This document shows positions 63,852 through 64,000 of a stretch of DNA of 64,000 nucleotides, in pieces. The notes beneath the pieces are model-generated. The model searched no databases and had not been told where the DNA came from. It saw nothing but the letters and a program-made list of their open reading frames with translations. How positions within the stretch are numbered: position 1 is the stretch's first letter; each line of letters opens with the position of its first letter. Made by a program: the position numbers and the translations under genes. The stretch comes from Enterovibrio coralii. Its GTDB lineage: Bacteria; Pseudomonadota; Gammaproteobacteria; Enterobacterales; Vibrionaceae. The stretch is taken from contig NZ_LNTY01000059.1 in assembly GCF_001559595.1 (NCBI RefSeq), positions 62,001 to 126,000 of the forward strand, written 5' to 3'.

Positions 63852-64000
63852 TTAAAATAATAAACTCTCTGACAATGTTGTTAATTGAAGGGCAAGGAGA
63901 TGCTTGCCCCTTAGAGGTCTTTAGTTGGAGCAAACCGCAGCTGCATCAAGATTGATGCTACAGGTATTTGATCTCGGTGATTTCCAATAGGTCTTGTCAA
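63852..64000. other. window end inside the transposon
   Basis: 149 bases with no gene identified. No transposon left end (TGT..ACA tip with TnsB sites) is present, so the element continues to the right of the window. Confidence 0.6.

Overview
The window is a Vibrionaceae-type gammaproteobacterial chromosome segment. The evidence is an OmpU-like porin, paired tRNA-Tyr genes, the speA/speB order, a DUF3360 transporter and strong resemblance of many proteins to Vibrio and E. coli orthologues. I cannot fix the genus (Vibrio, Grimontia, Enterovibrio and Photobacterium all fit). About the first 51.6 kb is core-like chromosome. From about 51,674 to beyond the right edge lies a Tn7-like transposon that carries a type I-F3 CRISPR-Cas system.

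Core part. 1-8.5 kb: MoxR ATPase (cut by the edge), ChaN-like lipoprotein, rlmA, a hydrolase/membrane-protein pair, and the agmatine route to putrescine (speA, speB), then yfbU. 8.7-17.9 kb: an ECF-type permease, then the anaerobic pyruvate cluster ycaO / DUF3360 transporter / pflB / response regulator-EAL / pflA, all on the minus strand, with a transporter of unknown substrate where E. coli has focA. 18-24.8 kb: a TPR protein, a family 5 solute-binding protein and a four-gene basic amino acid ABC importer, split by a stretch of large palindromic repeats. 24.8-34.8 kb: xthA, a lipoprotein, a glutathionyl-hydroquinone reductase, two tRNA-Tyr, an RND efflux pair, DUF1244, an MsrA-like protein, DUF805 and queC. 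35-42 kb: a small-protein/membrane-protein pair, a sulfatase with its radical SAM maturase, a GST, a pirin and a cysteine synthase-like enzyme. 42.3-51.6 kb: a DecR-like regulator, mdlA-mdlB, an AraC-type regulator, a VOC protein, porin, tesB, a ybaY-like lipoprotein, an Atl-type MGMT homologue, a membrane protein and ffs (SRP RNA). This last run keeps much of the E. coli ybaO-mdlAB-tesB-ybaY-ybaZ-ffs order.

Transposon part. ffs is the attachment site. The right end begins 13 bp after the SRP RNA 3' end, carries three TnsB-type sites at 21 bp pitch, and is followed by tnsA-tnsB-tnsC, xre, a DUF2971 cargo gene, then tniQ-cas8/5-cas7-cas6, a short CRISPR array, a second diverged SRP RNA gene, and a CoiA-like cargo gene. 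There is no cas1, cas2-3 or other nuclease in the visible part. The last spacer, between two deviant repeats, matches ffs at 24 of 32 positions. Its mismatches include every sixth position (6, 12, 18, 24, 30), as expected for type I-F guides, and the matched site ends 48 bp before the transposon end. So the element carries its own homing guide RNA. Two near-identical palindromes, one before xre and one before tniQ, suggest that Xre controls both transcription units. The left end is outside the window.

Sequence quality. Eleven otherwise normal genes, including cas7, are each broken by what looks like the loss of exactly one base, mostly within short homopolymers. I read these as sequencing or assembly errors rather than real pseudogenes.
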